A DNA stretch of 64,000 bases from Flavobacterium sp. 1 (GTDB lineage Bacteria; Bacteroidota; Bacteroidia; Flavobacteriales; Flavobacteriaceae). The DNA lies in assembly GCF_002797935.1 (NCBI RefSeq), contig NZ_PGER01000001.1, forward strand, positions 1 to 64,000, read 5' to 3'. A program made the translations under genes and the position numbers. The first letter of the stretch is position 1. Each line of letters begins with the position of its first letter. Below are positions 53,920-63,400 of the stretch, piece after piece. The notes under the pieces were generated by a model. It worked only from the letters and a program-made list of their open reading frames with translations, did no database searches and was not told the origin of the DNA.

Positions 53920-53989
53920 TATATATTTAGTTTTAAGTTGTTAATCATATTTATGAAAGCAAGAAGATCAGTTTTGTCAGAAGCTATTT

Positions 53990-54125
53990 CCTGCTATCCA
54001 CTACAATCTTTTTCTCTTAAATCTTTTTTTCCAAGAACTGTCAGGAGCTTCCTCTGGTCGCTCTGCCCGTTCAGGAAAAAATAGATTTATTCAAAAAAGG
54101 ATTTCCGCTTCTATCAGGGCTAGAC
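53990..54125 (+). repeat. Dispersed intergenic repeat, copy D
   Basis: CCTGCTATCCACTACAATC at the left and TTCCGCTTCTATCAGGGCTA at the right match the arms of copy A. The middle is longer and different. It lies between the phosphohexomutase and glycosyltransferase genes. Confidence 0.75.
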
Positions 54126-54167
54126 CCATAAAGCGAGAAATTTAGTTTTTATAACCTATTTCTTTCC

Positions 54168-54188
54168 CCCCTCTCCAAAGGAGAGGGG
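54168..54188 (-). terminator. Terminator-like hairpin
   Basis: CCCCTCTCC and GGAGAGGGG pair around AAA, just past the glycosyltransferase stop on the minus strand. Part of a GC-rich intergenic piece; the T run is weak. Confidence 0.5.
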
Positions 54189-54203
54189 CTGGGGTTGAGG
54201 TTT

Positions 54204-55160
54204 TTAAAAATTTACCTCAGTCGAAACTTTATAGCGCTCTTCATTGTTTTTGGTTCTCAAAATAATTTCGCCCAGAAATCCTGCTAAAAACAATTGAGTT
54301 CCCAAAACCATTGTTGTCAAGGCTATAAAAAACCACGGATTGTTAGTGACCAAAGTATATTTCATTCCATTATACATATGGTATAATTTTGAAATTCCAA
54401 TATATCCTGCCGAGAAAAAACCAATTATAAACATTAAGGAACCTACGGCGCCAAATAAATGCATCGGTCTTTTTCCAAATCGGGAAAGAAACCAAATCGT
54501 TATTAAATCCAAGAAACCATTGATGAAACGTTCCATTCCAAATTTGGTTTCGCCATATTTTCTAGCTTGATGCTGTACTATTTTTTCGCCAATTTTTCCA
54601 AAACCGGCATTTTTGGCTAAAACCGGAATGTATCGGTGCATTTCGCCAGATACCTCAATATTTTTTACCACTACATTTTTGTAAGCTTTCAATCCGCAGT
54701 TAAAATCATTCAATTCAACTCCAGATGTTTTTCTGGCTGCCCAATTAAATAGTTTTGATGGGATATTTTTGGCCACAACTGAGTCGTATCGTTTCTTTTT
54801 CCAACCCGAAACCAAATCATATTTTTCTTTGGTAATCATTTCGTACAAGCCAGGAATTTCGTCTGGACTGTCTTGTAAGTCGGCATCCATAGTGATAATA
54901 ACATCGCCTTTTGCCTTAGCAAAACCAGCATGCAAAGCTTGGGACTTTCCGAAATTTTTCATGAATCGAATCCCTTTTACATTAGGATTCTCAGTAGCAA
55001 ATCCTGCAATAATGTTCCAGGATTCATCTGTACTTCCGTCATCCAAAAAAATGATTTCGTAACTATAATTGTTCGATTTCATGATTGAAATGATCCAAGT
55101 GTACAATTCTTGTAAAGATTCCTCTTCGTTAAGAAGCGGTATGAGTATTGATAAATTCAT
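54204..55160 (-). CDS. Family 2 glycosyltransferase, DPM1/GtrB-like
   Basis: 318 residues. A GT-A domain (SILIPLLNEEESLQELY, DDGSTDES, the DxD in MDADLQDSPDEIP) and two C-terminal membrane helices (about 235-300). This plan fits polyprenyl-phosphate sugar transferases that feed sugars to lipid carriers for surface glycans. Donor and acceptor are unknown. The DUF4199 gene directly upstream overlaps its operon. Confidence 0.9.
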   Translation of the reverse strand: MNLSILIPLLNEEESLQELYTWIISIMKSNNYSYEIIFLDDGSTDESWNIIAGFATENPNVKGIRFMKNFGKSQALHAGFAKAKGDVIITMDADLQDSPDEIPGLYEMITKEKYDLVSGWKKKRYDSVVAKNIPSKLFNWAARKTSGVELNDFNCGLKAYKNVVVKNIEVSGEMHRYIPVLAKNAGFGKIGEKIVQHQARKYGETKFGMERFINGFLDLITIWFLSRFGKRPMHLFGAVGSLMFIIGFFSAGYIGISKLYHMYNGMKYTLVTNNPWFFIALTTMVLGTQLFLAGFLGEIILRTKNNEERYKVSTEVNF

Positions 55161-55163
55161 TAA

Positions 55164-55706
55164 TTAGAGACTTTGAGGTTTTTCATTTTTTAAAACTACA
55201 CCCACTATAAGAGAGTAGAATAAACCAATGAAGGAAAACATTGCAAGGGTTACTGGGAAAACAATAAGCGGATTCATGAATTTTTTCATCATAGCCAAGC
55301 CTGATTCCATTTGAGCAGCAGTGAGATTTGGATTGCTTTTTAGCATTCCGTCTTTGGTAATAGAAACCATTTCATTTACAAATTCAGGAAAAATAAAATT
55401 AAAAATAACACTAAAAGCAGCATAAATAGCAGCAGCAATAAATGTTATAGAAACCCCAATTTTGAGACATTCGCCCAAAGTTACAAAGCCATTATTTATG
55501 TTTTTCTTATAACCGTTGCAACCTATATATATGAATAATATTGGTAAAATAAGGTAATTGGCGATGTTTACAATAGTTCCAAAAGGAGTATTTACCAATG
55601 ATCTCATTCCAATTACATACATAACTGTAAATTCTAAAACCATAATCACACCGAACAAAACACCATAAATAATTCCAGATTTAGCTGGAGATACATTATT
55701 TTCCAT
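55164..55706 (-). CDS. DUF4199 membrane protein
   Basis: 180 residues with about four membrane helices (IIYGVLFGVIMVLEFTVMYV is the first). DUF4199 is a Bacteroidota membrane family of unknown role. Start 3 bases before the glycosyltransferase ATG on the same strand, a common pairing in Flavobacteriia, so likely co-translated. Confidence 0.88.
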   Translation of the reverse strand: MENNVSPAKSGIIYGVLFGVIMVLEFTVMYVIGMRSLVNTPFGTIVNIANYLILPILFIYIGCNGYKKNINNGFVTLGECLKIGVSITFIAAAIYAAFSVIFNFIFPEFVNEMVSITKDGMLKSNPNLTAAQMESGLAMMKKFMNPLIVFPVTLAMFSFIGLFYSLIVGVVLKNEKPQSL

Positions 55707-55805
55707 AAAGACTCTTTTTTATTAATTTACAAATATAGCAATTCCCAATATAATGGCGTGTATAAAATGATTTTTGCAGCTATTTAAAAAAAGTTATGCA
55801 AAGGT

Positions 55806-55834
55806 TTGTATATTAAAAAATAAGTGTAAATTTG
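55806..55834 (+). promoter_or_regulatory. Promoter of rpmE2
   Basis: TTG (55806-55808), 18 bases and TAAATTTG (55827-55834). Fits the flavobacterial consensus, with a leader of about 105 bases to the ATG. Confidence 0.75.
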
Positions 55835-55943
55835 CAAACTCAAAATAATATTGTAAAACAAAAAGTTATAGTGCGTTTATACCTTTTCTGTTAGAAGAAA
55901 AGCTTCAAGACAAGTTATAATTAACAAATAAAAAAGATTCAAG

Positions 55944-56195
55944 ATGAAAAAAGGTGTACACCCGGAAAATTACAGATTAGTTGCTTTTAAAGACATGTCA
56001 AACGAAGATGTTTTTATCACTAAATCTACTGCTGATACTAGAGAAACTATTATTCACGAAGGTGTTGAATATCCAGTTGTAAAAATGGAGATTTCTAGAA
56101 CTTCTCACCCTTTTTACACAGGTAAATCTAAACTTATCGATACTGCAGGACGTATTGATAAATTCAAAACTAAATACGCTAAACACGCTAAATAA
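55944..56195 (+). CDS. rpmE2: 50S ribosomal protein L31 type B
   Basis: 83 residues ([20 protein letters not shown], then [13 protein letters not shown]). The zinc-binding CxxC of type A L31 is absent, which makes it the type B, zinc-free form. It is a single-gene unit with its own promoter and terminator (56221-56249). Confidence 0.96.
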   Translation: MKKGVHPENYRLVAFKDMSNEDVFITKSTADTRETIIHEGVEYPVVKMEISRTSHPFYTGKSKLIDTAGRIDKFKTKYAKHAK

Positions 56196-56220
56196 TTTTA
56201 ACGGTTTTAAAATATTTCTA

Positions 56221-56249
56221 AAGCCTCGCAATTTGCGAGGCTTTTTTTA
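56221..56249 (+). terminator. Terminator of rpmE2
   Basis: AAGCCTCGC and GCGAGGCTT pair around AATTT, with seven T. Confidence 0.9.
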
Positions 56250-56365
56250 TGAAATTTAGTTTCCTTTCTTTTGTTATGAGATGGTGTAGCTCAGCAAAAA
56301 ATTAAAAATAATTGTAACTTTGCTGTGATAACCAAATCACTTTTTAACAATTTATAATCTAATTT

Positions 56366-57541
56366 ATGAACTATATACTTTTTGACGGCCCCGCTCGAAA
56401 TGCATTGTTACCCTTTACTTTTACACGTCCTGTTGCCGATATTTTGGTTGGGATTATGACGATTCGTCAAAAATGGGAAGCACATTTAGGTTCTACAACT
56501 ACAACTCTTACAGAGGAATATTTATCAGAGAAATTTCCAATGGTAGAGTTGGACGAAAATGTAATGATTAATGCTTCTTTTTTGCCTAATGCTGTTTTAG
56601 CTGAAATGGTTAATAATCTTAGACCTAACCAGGCAATTTTCAAAGGGGAAGATGTTATCGCTTTTTATACAAATGACGAACAAGAATCGGTAGATTTTGA
56701 TAACTATGAGATTATTGAATACAATGAAGATGGAATTACTATTGAACGCACTTGGGATATTTTCTCAAAGAATGATGCAGCGATTCGTGAAGATTTCGAA
56801 TTTTTGACAAACGATAGAAAATCTCAGCCAATACCCAAAAGCGTGAATGTAATTGCACCTGAAAATGTTTTTATTGAAGAAGGGGCCAAATTGGAGTTTG
56901 TAACCTTGAATGCTTCTTCTGGACCAATATATATAGGTAGAGATTCTGAAATCATGGAAGGATCTATTATTCGTGGACCATTTGCTTTATGCGAAAATGC
57001 ACAGGTAAAAATGGGAGCCAAAGTGTATGGAGCTACTACAGTTGGACCTTATTCCAGAATTGGGGGAGAGGTGAAAAATGCAGTTCTTTTTGCTTATTCG
57101 AATAAAGGACATGATGGATTTCTTGGAGATTCTGTTTTAGGAGAATGGTGCAATATTGGAGCAGACAGCAATAATTCTAATTTAAAGAATAATTACGAAG
57201 AAGTAAAATTGTGGAGCTATGAAACGGAAGGATTTGCCAAAACAGGTCTTCAGTTTTGTGGTTTAATGATGGGAGATCATAGTAAATGCGGAATCAATAC
57301 AATGTTCAATACCGGAACAGTGGTAGGAGTGAGTGCTAATATTTTTGGAAGCGGTTTTCCCCGCAATTTTGTGCCGAGTTTTTCTTGGGGCGGAGCTACA
57401 GGATTTACGACTTATGTTACTAAAAAAGCATTTGAAACAGCAAGATTGGTAATGAGCCGAAGAAATGTAGATTTCGACGAAAAAGAAGCTGCAATATTGG
57501 AACATATTTTTGAGGAATCTAAGAAGTGGAGGAAAGAGTAA
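56366..57541 (+). CDS. GlmU-like sugar nucleotidyltransferase
   Basis: 391 residues. The N-terminus (MNYILFDGPARNALLPFTFT) is a diverged nucleotidyltransferase fold. From about 170 on, left-handed beta-helix hexapeptides follow (IYIGRDSEIMEGSIIRGPFA). This is the Bacteroidota 'GlmU family' protein and not the classic GlmU. Substrate and product are not proven; UDP- or GDP-sugar formation for surface polymers is likely. Confidence 0.88.
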   Translation: MNYILFDGPARNALLPFTFTRPVADILVGIMTIRQKWEAHLGSTTTTLTEEYLSEKFPMVELDENVMINASFLPNAVLAEMVNNLRPNQAIFKGEDVIAFYTNDEQESVDFDNYEIIEYNEDGITIERTWDIFSKNDAAIREDFEFLTNDRKSQPIPKSVNVIAPENVFIEEGAKLEFVTLNASSGPIYIGRDSEIMEGSIIRGPFALCENAQVKMGAKVYGATTVGPYSRIGGEVKNAVLFAYSNKGHDGFLGDSVLGEWCNIGADSNNSNLKNNYEEVKLWSYETEGFAKTGLQFCGLMMGDHSKCGINTMFNTGTVVGVSANIFGSGFPRNFVPSFSWGGATGFTTYVTKKAFETARLVMSRRNVDFDEKEAAILEHIFEESKKWRKE

Positions 57542-57638
57542 AAAGAATTAGAAAATTAGATAGTTGTCTAATGAATGTAAAATATAGAGTAGTCTTTATT
57601 TATTCAAGCACATAATTTTATTCTGAAATTGTTACTAT

Positions 57639-58448
57639 ATGAGAACAATAAAATTTGTTTTGATTACAATGATTACTTTTTTCGGATTAGTCTATTTGTT
57701 GATAATGTCCTATATTTATTTTCATCAAAGAGAAATAATTTTTGACGCTTCAAAACTTTCGAAGGATTATAAATTTGAATTTGCAGGAAATTTTGAAGAA
57801 TTAAATATTCCATCTTTTGATAATTTGAAATTAAATGGACTTTTGTTTAAAGTTAAAAATTCAAAAGGATTAATTTTTTATTTGCATGGAAATTCTGGAG
57901 CTCTTGATTCATGGGGAAATGTCGCAACTGTTTACAATAATTTAGGTTATGATATTTTTATTTTGGATTATAGGGGCTATGGGAAAAGTGAAGGTGTAAT
58001 TGAAAATGAAGAACAATTTTATAAAGATATATTGTTTTCGTATAAGAAACTGATTTCTAAATATAAAGAAGAGCAAACAATTATTATAGGTTATTCAATA
58101 GGAACTGGTCCTGCAGCATATTTGGCTTCAGTTACAAAGCCCAAATGTTTAGTATTACAAGCGCCTTATTTTAATTTTATAGAATATTCAGGTGCAAGAG
58201 TCCCATTTATGCCTGTTTTTTTGAAAAAATTTAAGTTTCCAACTAATAAATTTGTAGAAAAAATAAAGTCTCCAATCTTTATCTTTCATGGAAACAAAGA
58301 CAATGTTATTCCAGTTAGTAATTCTAAAAAATTAAGTAAAATTTTAAAACCGATGGATCATTTTTATGTTTTAGAAAATCAAGATCATATTGGGATTAAT
58401 GAGAACGAACAGTATCTTTTAGAATTGGAAAAATTGTTGAAAAAGTAA
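57639..58448 (+). CDS. Alpha/beta hydrolase (BEM46-like), membrane-anchored
   Basis: 269 residues with one N-terminal membrane helix (LITMITFFGLVYLLIMSYIY), then an alpha/beta-hydrolase core. The nucleophile elbow is GYSIGTG (Ser). Asp is in HGNKDNV and His in NQDHIGI. The family has no fixed substrate; peptidase or lipase activity is possible. Confidence 0.85.
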   Translation: MRTIKFVLITMITFFGLVYLLIMSYIYFHQREIIFDASKLSKDYKFEFAGNFEELNIPSFDNLKLNGLLFKVKNSKGLIFYLHGNSGALDSWGNVATVYNNLGYDIFILDYRGYGKSEGVIENEEQFYKDILFSYKKLISKYKEEQTIIIGYSIGTGPAAYLASVTKPKCLVLQAPYFNFIEYSGARVPFMPVFLKKFKFPTNKFVEKIKSPIFIFHGNKDNVIPVSNSKKLSKILKPMDHFYVLENQDHIGINENEQYLLELEKLLKK

Positions 58449-58546
58449 GTATAGCAACTTCCTAAGATTATTCTATCTTTGCACCTTCAAAAAATAACTG
58501 CTAACGAGTCTAATAATCCAAGCAGTCTAATAATTTAAAAATCTAA

Positions 58547-60181
58547 ATGATTACAATTAACGATATTTCGGTTCAATTTGGAGGGACTACACTTTTTAGC
58601 GATGTTTCTTTTGCAATAAATGAGAATGATAAAATTGCCCTTATGGGTAAAAATGGTGCTGGTAAATCAACACTTTTAAAGATTATTGCAGGACAAGGCA
58701 AGCCTTCCACAGGAAATGTTTCTGTACCAAAAGAAGCTGTTGTTGCTTATTTGCCACAGCATTTATTGACAACTGATGGTGCTACGGTGATGGAGGAGGC
58801 TTCAAAAGCTTTTGGCGAAATCTTTAGCATGAAATCCGAAATAGATGAAATTAATGAGCAATTGACTATCCGTACCGATTATGAAAGTGATGGGTACATG
58901 AAATTAATCGAAAGAGTTTCTGATTTAAGTGAAAAATATTATGCTATTGAAGAAGTAAATTATGAAGCAGAAGTTGAGAAGATTCTAATAGGCCTAGGTT
59001 TTGTTCGTGAAGATTTTTCTCGCCAGACTTCCGAGTTTTCGGGAGGTTGGAGAATGAGAATCGAATTGGCTAAAATACTTTTGCAAAAACCCGATTTGAT
59101 TTTACTGGATGAGCCTACCAATCACATGGATATCGAAAGTATTCAATGGCTGGAAGATTTCTTGATTAATTCGGCCAAAGCGGTTGTTGTGATTTCACAC
59201 GATAGAGCTTTTGTAGATAATATTACCAATCGTACTATTGAAGTGACAATGGGACGTATTTATGATTACAAAGCTAAGTATACTCATTATTTGGAGCTCA
59301 GAAAAGATCGTCGTATACATCAGCAAAAAGCCTATGATGAGCAGCAAAAGATGATTGCCGATAATAGAACTTTTATCGACCGATTTAAAGGGACGTTTTC
59401 TAAAACAGATGCGGTTCAGTCAAGAGTAAAAATGCTTGAAAAATTAGTCATTGTTCAGGTTGATGAAGTGGATACTTCGGCATTGAAATTAAAATTCCCG
59501 CCAGCAGCGCGTTCTGGGCAATATCCTGTTATTGTAAAAGATATGTCTAAATCGTATGGTGAACATGTGGTTTTTAAAGACGCTAATATTGTTATAGAGA
59601 GAGGTCAAAAAGTAGCTTTTGTTGGAAAAAATGGAGAAGGTAAATCAACAATGATCAAAGCAATAATGAAGGAGTTTGGTCCTGATAGTGGTTCTGTTGA
59701 AATTGGTCATAATTCTCAAATTGGTTATTTTGCCCAAAATCAAGCGGCTTTATTGGATGAAAATGCTACTATTTTTGAAACTATAGATGATATTGCTGTT
59801 GGTGATGTAAGAACACAGATAAAAAACATACTTGGAGCTTTTATGTTTCATGGAGATGATATTACCAAGAAAGTTAAGGTGCTTTCCGGTGGAGAAAAAA
59901 CGCGTTTGGCAATGATAAAATTATTGCTTGAGCCTGTGAATTTGTTAATTCTCGATGAGCCTTCGAATCACTTGGATATGAAAACCAAAGACATTATCAA
60001 GGATGCACTGCGTGATTTTGACGGAACTTTAATTCTGGTTTCCCACGATAGAGATTTCCTTGATGGTTTAGCTACCAAAGTTTTCGAATTTGGTAACAAG
60101 CGTGTTGTAGAGCATTTTGAAGATATTACAGGTTTCTTAGCTCACAAGAAGATGGACAGCATGAAAGAAATAGAAAAATAA
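58547..60181 (+). CDS. ABC-F family ATPase
   Basis: 544 residues with two ATPase domains and no membrane part. First: GKNGAGKST, SGGWRMRIELAK, LLDEPTNHMD. Second: GKNGEGKST, LSGGEKTRLAM, LILDEPSNHLD. The linker between them is the ABC-F P-site arm. ABC-F proteins act on the ribosome as translation factors or in drug protection; YbiT-type housekeeping is the likeliest. The terminator at 60203-60237 ends the gene. Confidence 0.94.
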   Translation: MITINDISVQFGGTTLFSDVSFAINENDKIALMGKNGAGKSTLLKIIAGQGKPSTGNVSVPKEAVVAYLPQHLLTTDGATVMEEASKAFGEIFSMKSEIDEINEQLTIRTDYESDGYMKLIERVSDLSEKYYAIEEVNYEAEVEKILIGLGFVREDFSRQTSEFSGGWRMRIELAKILLQKPDLILLDEPTNHMDIESIQWLEDFLINSAKAVVVISHDRAFVDNITNRTIEVTMGRIYDYKAKYTHYLELRKDRRIHQQKAYDEQQKMIADNRTFIDRFKGTFSKTDAVQSRVKMLEKLVIVQVDEVDTSALKLKFPPAARSGQYPVIVKDMSKSYGEHVVFKDANIVIERGQKVAFVGKNGEGKSTMIKAIMKEFGPDSGSVEIGHNSQIGYFAQNQAALLDENATIFETIDDIAVGDVRTQIKNILGAFMFHGDDITKKVKVLSGGEKTRLAMIKLLLEPVNLLILDEPSNHLDMKTKDIIKDALRDFDGTLILVSHDRDFLDGLATKVFEFGNKRVVEHFEDITGFLAHKKMDSMKEIEK

Positions 60182-60202
60182 ATTTAGATTTTTTTTAAAA
60201 TG

Positions 60203-60237
60203 AAAAAGGCAGGAGAATTAAACTCTTGCCTTTTTTA
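60203..60237 (+). terminator. Terminator of the ABC-F gene
   Basis: AAAAGGCAGGAG and CTCTTGCCTTTT pair with one G:U, plus T run. Confidence 0.85.
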
Positions 60238-60256
60238 TGGTTTTAAAGTAAATTAT

Positions 60257-60559
60257 TTATAAACGTATTCCTGGTGGAAGCAATTCTTTGTAGATTGGAT
60301 TTTTTTTAAAGAAAGTAACAATTTTAGGAAGTATGGGTACTACTTTTAGTTTTTTTTCGATAGCAGTTTCCATAATGTTCTTTAGGAAATTAGAAATAAA
60401 CTCTTCGTCATTGTAGCCTTCAGGAATATTGATCTTGGTTAGGAAAATTTTTTTCTCCTGAAAAGAATATTCAACAGAAACTATCCCAGTTTCTGTTTTT
60501 GTTTCAAATTGTCTTGCAAAAGCATTGTCTTTAATCTCTAATTTTGTTATCGTTTCCAT
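60257..60559 (-). CDS. GNAT-like N-acetyltransferase domain protein
   Basis: 100 residues similar to the small YjdJ/GCN5-type proteins (FSFQEKKIFLTKINIPEGYN-like pattern, with the end VVPILPKIVTFFKKNPIYKE). These short forms bind acetyl-CoA; the target is unknown. Stand-alone on the minus strand. Confidence 0.8.
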   Translation of the reverse strand: METITKLEIKDNAFARQFETKTETGIVSVEYSFQEKKIFLTKINIPEGYNDEEFISNFLKNIMETAIEKKLKVVPILPKIVTFFKKNPIYKELLPPGIRL

Positions 60560-60853
60560 TTTGATGTTGTTGATGAAATGATGTGTGAGTATTTGTGGAG
60601 TTTAATGTGCTTAAATAAAACGCAAAGGTAATGATTTGATATTCAGTGGTAATGATTTTTGTGATTAACTTAATAAACTAAATTTTGAAGAGCATGTTTT
60701 GGTAAGAGTAAGATTGTTTTAAAGTTTTGTAAAAAATCAATTTTATTTTTATTAAAAGTATCTTAAGTGGGAGATAGATGTGAATAAAAAAATTAACTTT
60801 AAGGATTGTAAAGGGAGAGCTTGTCTTGATTTCTCTAAATAAAATAAGTTAAT

Positions 60854-61513
60854 ATGAATAAGATTCCGGTTTATTTTATGCCAGGTTTGGCCGCTAGTAT
60901 TGCAATTTTTGAAAGAATAAAACTTCCTGAATCTGAATTTGAAATGTTTTTTTTGCAATGGGAAATCCCAAATGACAAAGAGACTCTTCAGGAATATGCC
61001 AAACGGATGACTCAAAAGATTGTGCATGAAAATCCAGTTTTGATCGGAATTTCTTTTGGCGGTATTTTGGTTCAGGAAATGGCAAAGTTTATTTCAGCAC
61101 GCAAAGTGATAATTATTTCCAGTGTAAAAAGTAATCTGGAGTTTCCTAAAAGAATGGTTTTGGCTAAAAGTACGAAGGCATATAAATTGATTCCTATAAG
61201 TTTGGTTCAAAATATTGAAAGTCTTGCCAAGTTTTCATTTGGAAAAAAAGTAAATGAAAGGCTTAAATTATATGAAAAGTTTCTTTCTGTAAGGGATAGA
61301 CGCTATTTGGATTGGGCAATTGAGCAGGTGATTTTATGGGAAAGAACTGTTATTGATCCAGATGTAATACACATTCATGGAGATGCAGACGATGTTTTTC
61401 CTATAAAATATATTAAAGACTGTATTGTTGTAGCAGGAGGAACTCATGTTATGATCCTCAATAAATATAGATGGCTAAATGCTAATTTGCCTCAGATTAT
61501 TTTAGGAAGTTAG
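60854..61513 (+). CDS. Alpha/beta hydrolase
   Basis: 219 residues. PVYFMPGLAAS at the start gives the oxyanion region, the nucleophile is in LIGISFGGILVQEM (Ser), Asp is in HGDADDVFP and His in GGTHVMI. No signal peptide. The substrate is unknown. Confidence 0.85.
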   Translation: MNKIPVYFMPGLAASIAIFERIKLPESEFEMFFLQWEIPNDKETLQEYAKRMTQKIVHENPVLIGISFGGILVQEMAKFISARKVIIISSVKSNLEFPKRMVLAKSTKAYKLIPISLVQNIESLAKFSFGKKVNERLKLYEKFLSVRDRRYLDWAIEQVILWERTVIDPDVIHIHGDADDVFPIKYIKDCIVVAGGTHVMILNKYRWLNANLPQIILGS

Positions 61514-61549
61514 GGTAAAGGAAGTTGTTCTTTTTAAATGTAAATTTTA

Positions 61550-62245
61550 TTAGTTTGTAGTAAAACCTTCATTTTTAGGTATGGAATTGACGAGATTTTC
61601 ATTAATATCTTTACTGAAGTAATTGTAACTAGATGTTATTGCTTCTTTTATAGGTGTTTTTAGTTTTATTTTGTTTTCAAAATGTTTAACGTTAACCACG
61701 TTTTTATTTTCGTCAATAAATATTGAAGTAGGAAAGCCTAAAGTGTGTTTTATTGTTGCAACTATATGTGAATCTTTGCTGTAATATTCATTTGCATAGC
61801 AAACTTTTATATTGCCATTAAATTTGTATGCAATGTTTTTTAGGTCATTTTTTTTGTCCCAAAAAACTACAATGAACTGCAGATCATTACGATGTTCTTT
61901 GGCAAGTATGTTTAATGCAGGAATTTCGCCTTTTGGAATGACACACCATGAAGCGTATGTGATTATGAATATTGGTTTGCTGATTCGGTTTATTTTTACG
62001 TTTTTTTCTTTGTAGACTTTAAGGCTGAAATCGTCAAACTTTGTTCCAATCAGTTTTGTTTTTACTAAAGAATCGAAAAGTTTTTTACCTTCCTTAATAT
62101 CATTGCTTTCATAAGCCTTGTTTGATGATTTTTTATATGGCTTTATATTTTCTTTTATTGCGTCGCTGAAATATACAATTGTATCTTGGCTGTATGAGGA
62201 ATACAGGTTGAGCAGAAACAACAAAGTGAGTAATGTCTTACGCAT
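61550..62245 (-). CDS. Exported thioredoxin-like protein without CxxC
   Basis: 231 residues, signal MRKTLLTLLFLLNLYSSYSQ. The thioredoxin fold of the TlpA/ResA type is seen (GTKFDDFSLKVYKEKNVKIN, IFIITYASWCVIP, FIVVFWDKKND, GFPTSIFIDENKNVV). At the active site the second Cys is missing: WCVIP in place of WCxxC. So it is not a normal disulfide reductase; a peroxiredoxin-like or binding role is possible. Confidence 0.8.
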   Translation of the reverse strand: MRKTLLTLLFLLNLYSSYSQDTIVYFSDAIKENIKPYKKSSNKAYESNDIKEGKKLFDSLVKTKLIGTKFDDFSLKVYKEKNVKINRISKPIFIITYASWCVIPKGEIPALNILAKEHRNDLQFIVVFWDKKNDLKNIAYKFNGNIKVCYANEYYSKDSHIVATIKHTLGFPTSIFIDENKNVVNVKHFENKIKLKTPIKEAITSSYNYFSKDINENLVNSIPKNEGFTTN

Positions 62246-62352
62246 AAAATCTTAATATTTAGGGCTTTGGCAAAAATAGAAATGTTTATAACATTTGGAT
62301 AACTTAACCGATTAAAGACAAATAAATCCGTTTAAAAGATTTAAAGATATAA

Positions 62353-62388
62353 AAAAAAGCGTTCTAAATTTATCTAGAACGCTTTTTT
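62353..62388 (-). terminator. Terminator between redoxin and TPR genes
   Basis: AAAAGCGTTCTA and TAGAACGCTTTT pair, with A/T runs on both sides. It ends the TPR gene on the minus strand. Confidence 0.8.
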
Positions 62389-62406
62389 GTAAATAAAATT
62401 GTAAAA

Positions 62407-62922
62407 TTATATTTTTTTCATCTGCTCTTTCATCATAGTGATCTGTTCTTTGAGCATGTTTTGCTTGTCTAATTTTTTAGCTTCGTTTAATAAAGCGGTG
62501 GCTTCCAGCTTTCTTCTGCGGGACATTGCAACTCCTGCAAGATTTAATTTGGCAACTGCCAAATCCATATCCATAGACAGGCCAAGTTCTATTGCTTTTT
62601 TGAAATATTTCTCAGCTTGATTAATATTGGTTTGCGAAAGCATAATCCCATGTAGATAATTGAAATATCCTTGTTGTTTTCTAACTAAGGCTGTTTCTGG
62701 GTTTTTGATATAGGCTAGCCATTTTTTGGCACCTTCGAAGTCTTGTTTTCTTAATTTTAAGAAGGCTAGTAAAATAAACTCGTTTTTGAAATATAAAAAA
62801 ATAGGGATTCCGGATAATAAAATATAGAATATTCCAGTACCAACTGAGTCGTCAATTATTTGCCAAACACCCGCTGCTATTATAAGTCCAGCGATAATAA
62901 ATTTGATATTCTTGTGAAACAT
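62407..62922 (-). CDS. Membrane-anchored TPR protein
   Basis: 171 residues. Two membrane helices at the N-terminus (KFIIAGLIIAAGVWQIIDDS and a second about 30-48), then TPR-like helix pairs (GYFNYLHGIMLSQTNINQAE and AVAKLNLAGVAMSRRRKLEA). The DUF2892-like start is weak. A scaffold role at the membrane is probable. Confidence 0.75.
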   Translation of the reverse strand: MFHKNIKFIIAGLIIAAGVWQIIDDSVGTGIFYILLSGIPIFLYFKNEFILLAFLKLRKQDFEGAKKWLAYIKNPETALVRKQQGYFNYLHGIMLSQTNINQAEKYFKKAIELGLSMDMDLAVAKLNLAGVAMSRRRKLEATALLNEAKKLDKQNMLKEQITMMKEQMKKI

Positions 62923-62986
62923 AATGTATAGTGATTTAAGGTTGCAAAGATAGTAAAAGGAATTAAAAATATTTTTTAAAAACTAC

Positions 62987-63016
62987 TTGCCAGAAAAAAA
63001 AGTCTTTGTATATTTG
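62987..63016 (+). promoter_or_regulatory. Promoter of rpmH
   Basis: TTG (62987-62989), 19 bases and TATATTTG (63009-63016), a perfect consensus. The leader to rpmH is about 67 bases. Confidence 0.85.
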
Positions 63017-63088
63017 CACTCGGTTTTAGAATAACGGTTATTCGAAAATAATATAGACACTTAATTAAGATTTTAAATATACAAAGCA

Positions 63089-63250
63089 ATGAGCAAAAGA
63101 ACGTTTCAACCATCGAAAAGAAAAAGAAGAAATAAACACGGATTTATGGATAGAATGGCTTCTGCTAATGGAAGAAAAGTTCTAGCGCGTAGAAGAGCTA
63201 AAGGAAGACATAAATTGACTGTTTCTTCTGAACCAAGACACAAAAAATAA
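63089..63250 (+). CDS. rpmH: 50S ribosomal protein L34
   Basis: 53 residues: [20 protein letters not shown], then [20 protein letters not shown]. Very basic, as usual. Short, but the family match is full length. It has its own promoter and terminator (63269-63304). Confidence 0.97.
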
Positions 63251-63268
63251 TGTTTGAATAAACATCTA

Positions 63269-63304
63269 TAAGGCGTTACTTTTTTTAGTATCGCCTTTTT
63301 TTAT
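63269..63304 (+). terminator. Terminator of rpmH
   Basis: AGGCGTTACT and AGTATCGCCT pair with one mismatch, with a T run. Confidence 0.8.
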
Positions 63305-63400
63305 ACCCAAGCGGTACTGCAGTTTAAAAGTTTGAAATTTGATTTTTTCTAACAATTTCAAATTCTAAGTGATAAAAATATAACTACAATAATAAGAAAA

